Below, in pieces: positions 61,380 through 64,000 of a stretch of 64,000 nucleotides of DNA. A program made the position numbers and the translations under genes. Position 1 is the stretch's first letter; every line of letters starts with the position of its first letter. The DNA comes from Ralstonia sp. UNC404CL21Col (GTDB taxonomy: Bacteria; Pseudomonadota; Gammaproteobacteria; Burkholderiales; Burkholderiaceae). The notes beneath the pieces were generated by a model. It had not been told where the DNA came from, did no database searches, and saw only the letters and a program-made list of their open reading frames with translations. The DNA is taken from the NCBI RefSeq assembly GCF_000620465.1, contig NZ_KK211140.1, positions 747,964-811,963 of the forward strand. Direction: 5' to 3'.

Positions 61380-63260
61380 CTACACCGTACTCCGCGTGCC
61401 CATGCGCACTGGCCACCGATGCACGCGCCCACGCTGAATCGAATGCAGCTCTGTCTCTGTGAACGAGTTTACCGACACATGCCGGGTCAGGAACTGCTCA
61501 AGCACCATCCCAAAGAGATACGGGCTGATACCCGAGAACCCCGTCTCGTCCACTGTCAACTGGCACTGCACACCACGGCCGTAGATGATGGGGCCGCTGC
61601 CCGGTAGCCGTCGGGTGACCGGTTTGACCTTCGAGCCAATCAGGCTGTCGATCTGGCGTAACTGGGCTGCGTCATCACTGGCCACGAACAGGCGCAACAT
61701 GTCGCGCAGGCCCTGTCCGCCTTCGCGGTGATCCAGGTCGGTCAGCGAGAGATAGTTGAATCCCAACTGGCGGATCAACCGCCAAGCCATTTCGCCTTCA
61801 GCAAACGGCGCACGCGGGGCGGACGGTGGCCGAATCAAGCCGACACCTGTCACCGGAATCGAATCCGGCGAGCGCAGATCATTGAAGCCATTGCGCGGCA
61901 CCAGACTCGATAAGTCCCGATTGGTGGCCATCGCGTCGACCGAGAGGTATCGCAAATCGTTCGGGTAGGGCGCTTCCCTTTGATCCACGAGAGAAACAAA
62001 GACCTCTGTGCCGGTATACGCCGTCCGGGTTCCGTACTTGCGAGCATGGTTAGAGGCCAGCCGCCGCTCGCGGCGCACCGAAAAATATCGCCCGTGGTTG
62101 CCTTCATCCCGATTGAGGGTCGCGAAGAGCGGCCGGAATTCGACTGCAGTAGCATGTTCATGCGCCTGCCCCGACAGCGTCTGGACCGAAAAGATCTCGT
62201 AGTCGAGCGGGCGACGGCGGCTTGCCACCAAGTGAAATTCCGTGCGCCCGGGCTGAATCTCCATCCGATCGGTACGCATCGGAAAGAGGTTGACGACGGG
62301 GGTGCAGAAGAGCGCAAACTGCCCTGCATCCACTTGGTTGACCAGTGCTTGTGGAGATTTCGAGAGCAGCACAACCAGCTCGGCTTCTCGGCTGTTGATT
62401 CCGCGCAAGCCTGGCGCGAGGCCATTGAGCCCGAAGAAATAGAAGCGCTGCGGGCATGCAAAGTACTCGTGCACTAGGTTATGGCCGTGGAATTTGTTCC
62501 AGTCCAGCGGCAATGCACTTTCTTCGGGAGCCATGCCGACACGGCTCACCGCGTTGGTTGTTACAGCATGCAAGCGCTCGCCCATGGCTCCCGGCTTGCC
62601 AATCAGTACGGCACAGCCCGCGCTGTGCAGCAGCTCGAACAGGTGGGATGCAATTTGATCATTGCCGCACAGGTGGATTGGCAACGTATCCAACCCATCC
62701 AACTGAGAAAAGGTGCCTTCGCCATGAAGTCGCAGCCGAAGGCGTAGCGCACCTTGAATGGTCACATGGGACGGCACATAGCGCTCCAGCCCCTGGATGT
62801 CGGGCGGAATGCCAGTAAGGCGTGCCTCGGCAATCTCGATGGGCCACAGCGACAGTGGTTGTGTCGTGCGGAATTCGCATTCCGTGGCTTCCCCGGCGGG
62901 CGCCCGCGCATGCAGCATCGTACCGCGCGGTACCGCCATGCCGCGCATCAATCCCCCTTCCTGATAGCTGGGGTGGAACTGCGCCACAGCAATGGCGGGG
63001 GTCGGCGCCACGTAGTTGGGATAGATGACTTCCAGCAGTCGTTGAGTAAAGCGCGGAAACTCCGCATCCAGCTTGATCTGCGTGCGTGCGGTCTGAAAGC
63101 AGAACGCCTCGATCAGCCGCTCCACATAAGGGTCGGCCACCTCGATGCCATGCATGCCCAGGCGCTTGGCTACCTTGGGGTGCTGCTTGGCGAATCCTCC
63201 CGCCAGCTCGCGCATGTAGACGAGCTCGCGGTTGTAGTAATCCAGCAGTTGCGGGTCCAT
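61380..63260 (-). CDS. tssF: Type VI secretion baseplate subunit TssF
   Basis: TssF is the large wedge subunit. The 626-residue protein starts MDPQLLDYYNRELVYMRELA and continues with KRLGMHGIEVADPYVERLIE, typical of the family. NRDLSSLVPRNGFNDLRS and GLRDMLRLFVASDD mark the later part. It starts 5 bp after the tssE stop. Confidence 0.95.
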   Translation of the reverse strand: MDPQLLDYYNRELVYMRELAGGFAKQHPKVAKRLGMHGIEVADPYVERLIEAFCFQTARTQIKLDAEFPRFTQRLLEVIYPNYVAPTPAIAVAQFHPSYQEGGLMRGMAVPRGTMLHARAPAGEATECEFRTTQPLSLWPIEIAEARLTGIPPDIQGLERYVPSHVTIQGALRLRLRLHGEGTFSQLDGLDTLPIHLCGNDQIASHLFELLHSAGCAVLIGKPGAMGERLHAVTTNAVSRVGMAPEESALPLDWNKFHGHNLVHEYFACPQRFYFFGLNGLAPGLRGINSREAELVVLLSKSPQALVNQVDAGQFALFCTPVVNLFPMRTDRMEIQPGRTEFHLVASRRRPLDYEIFSVQTLSGQAHEHATAVEFRPLFATLNRDEGNHGRYFSVRRERRLASNHARKYGTRTAYTGTEVFVSLVDQREAPYPNDLRYLSVDAMATNRDLSSLVPRNGFNDLRSPDSIPVTGVGLIRPPSAPRAPFAEGEMAWRLIRQLGFNYLSLTDLDHREGGQGLRDMLRLFVASDDAAQLRQIDSLIGSKVKPVTRRLPGSGPIIYGRGVQCQLTVDETGFSGISPYLFGMVLEQFLTRHVSVNSFTETELHSIQRGRVHRWPVRMGTRSTV

Positions 63261-63264
63261 GGTG

Positions 63265-63786
63265 TCAGTTGGCGTGAATGGAGCGAACGTTCATTCGGCC
63301 GGTTTCCAGGTCCAGAGAACTCTGTGCGGTAAATGCCATCGGATACGGGTCCATGTGGATCAGCCCGCTGATCTCGAACACCAGCATGTTGTAGCGCATC
63401 GGGGCGTCTTCTTTGCGCAGCGGATTGACCTCCAGCGAGCCCGGAATAAGCCGCGGCTCAAAGTCCAGAATCGCCCGCCGCACAATCTTGACGATGTCGG
63501 CCCACTTGTGTCCCGACATGTAGGAGCCGGCAACCGGTGGGACCCCATAGTTGATGGCCGATGCGGCCGCCTCCGGGTATTGAACCCGTTCGATCTCATC
63601 TTCGCGATTGGTGGTGTTCAGCAGGTAGGTCAGATCGCGCTGAATGATCTCGCGCATCTGCGTGCGCTTCATGGTGTATTCCTCCGGGCCTTCGGTCTGG
63701 CGGGGCGGCGCATCATCACGCAATCGATCAAACAGCGTCGGCAGGAGTTGTGCATTGGGGCGCCGGGGCGCGCGGTACTCACTCAT
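63265..63786 (-). CDS. tssE: Type VI secretion baseplate subunit TssE (gp25-like)
   Basis: TssE is the gp25-like baseplate protein. The 173-residue product has LLPTLFDRLRDD at the start, then REIIQRDLTYLLNTTN, and the gp25 motif VQYPEAAASAINYGVPPVAG. Its ATG overlaps the stop of the upstream gene (ATGA), so translation is coupled. Confidence 0.94.
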   Translation of the reverse strand: MSEYRAPRRPNAQLLPTLFDRLRDDAPPRQTEGPEEYTMKRTQMREIIQRDLTYLLNTTNREDEIERVQYPEAAASAINYGVPPVAGSYMSGHKWADIVKIVRRAILDFEPRLIPGSLEVNPLRKEDAPMRYNMLVFEISGLIHMDPYPMAFTAQSSLDLETGRMNVRSIHAN

Positions 63787-64000
63787 CGGCGTCGCCCAAG
63801 ATCAGCGTCGACACGTCCAGCAGCCCAGCGTCACCCGCGCTCGTCATCCACGTCTTCTGGCCAAGCGCGATGATGCCGGTCTCGCCGACCTCCGACCAAT
63901 GTGTCTCGCGCGCCAATCGCAGCGCATCGCTACCGCGCTGGGAACCCGGATAGCGCACCGGCGTGAAGCCACGGTGGATAGAACCATCCGGCAGAGTGAC
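63783..64000 (-). CDS. tagJ: T6SS accessory protein TagJ/ImpE, C-terminal part
   Basis: The visible 71 C-terminal residues include GFTPVRYPGSQRGSDALRLA, then RETHWSEV and IIALGQKTWMT, the pattern of the ImpE/TagJ family. TagJ binds the sheath protein TssB and assists ClpV in some T6SSs. The N-terminal part lies beyond the right edge of the window. Its TGA overlaps the tssE start. Confidence 0.75.

Overview
The window looks like chromosomal DNA of a high-GC betaproteobacterium of the Burkholderiaceae, most likely a Ralstonia species. The reasons are the strong GC bias at third codon positions, the protein sequences themselves (carA-leuE-carB, greA, yhbY/rlmE/ftsH/folP/glmM, pstSCAB-phoU-phoBR-ppk-ppx), an acdS/acdR pair and a type VI secretion cluster. 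The genus call is inference from recognised proteins; no search was run.

Layout. 1-3.4 kb: end of an unassigned gene, a small conserved gene, a Nudix hydrolase, purU, dnaQ and tRNA-Val(CAC). 3.4-8.9 kb: a 0.6 kb non-coding leader and the stress-related prkA-yeaH-spoVR operon. 8.9-12.8 kb: a DUF1488 gene, an atypical LuxR-type response regulator and, facing it, an unusual four-gene cassette (two DUF2589-type proteins, a GH24 lysozyme without a signal peptide, a small exported protein). 12.8-16.8 kb: rnhA, a yafS-type methyltransferase, gloB and mltD, which with dnaQ form a neighbourhood also known from E. coli but here split by about 9.5 kb. 16.9-24.3 kb: prpE and the carA-leuE-carB operon. 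24.4-31.3 kb: greA, a DUF4149 membrane protein, yhbY, rlmE, ftsH, folP, glmM. 31.3-42.1 kb: the complete phosphate module pstSCAB-phoU-phoB-phoR followed by divergent ppk and ppx, with PhoB-box-like sites before pstS and between ppk and ppx.

42.1-48.3 kb: an OlsB-type acyltransferase, sixA, a low-GC scrap beside tRNA-Pro(UGG), a BigR-like persulfide-sensing unit (bigR, tauE/safE, persulfide dioxygenase-like gene) and the divergent argP/argO pair. 48.3-52.1 kb: an avidin-like protein, a MerR regulator facing an old-yellow-enzyme gene, an aldo-keto reductase and a lipoprotein. 52.1-59.1 kb: a 21-bp tandem repeat array, a solitary homodimeric E1 2-oxoacid dehydrogenase (aceE/mdeB type) directly downstream of ACC deaminase acdS, its Lrp-type regulator acdR, and a cysteine desulfurase fused to a DUF442 sulfurtransferase-like domain with its own divergent Lrp-type regulator. 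59.2-64 kb: a T6SS baseplate block (tagJ-tssE-tssF-tssG-tssA, all on the minus strand) that runs off the right edge.

The observations most worth following are the DUF2589/lysozyme cassette with its regulator that carries Glu at the phospho-acceptor position, the 21-bp hairpin/heptad array behind aceE, the acdS-aceE pairing (2-oxobutyrate production and probable onward oxidation), the desulfurase-DUF442 fusion, and the avidin-like protein with part of the biotin pocket changed.
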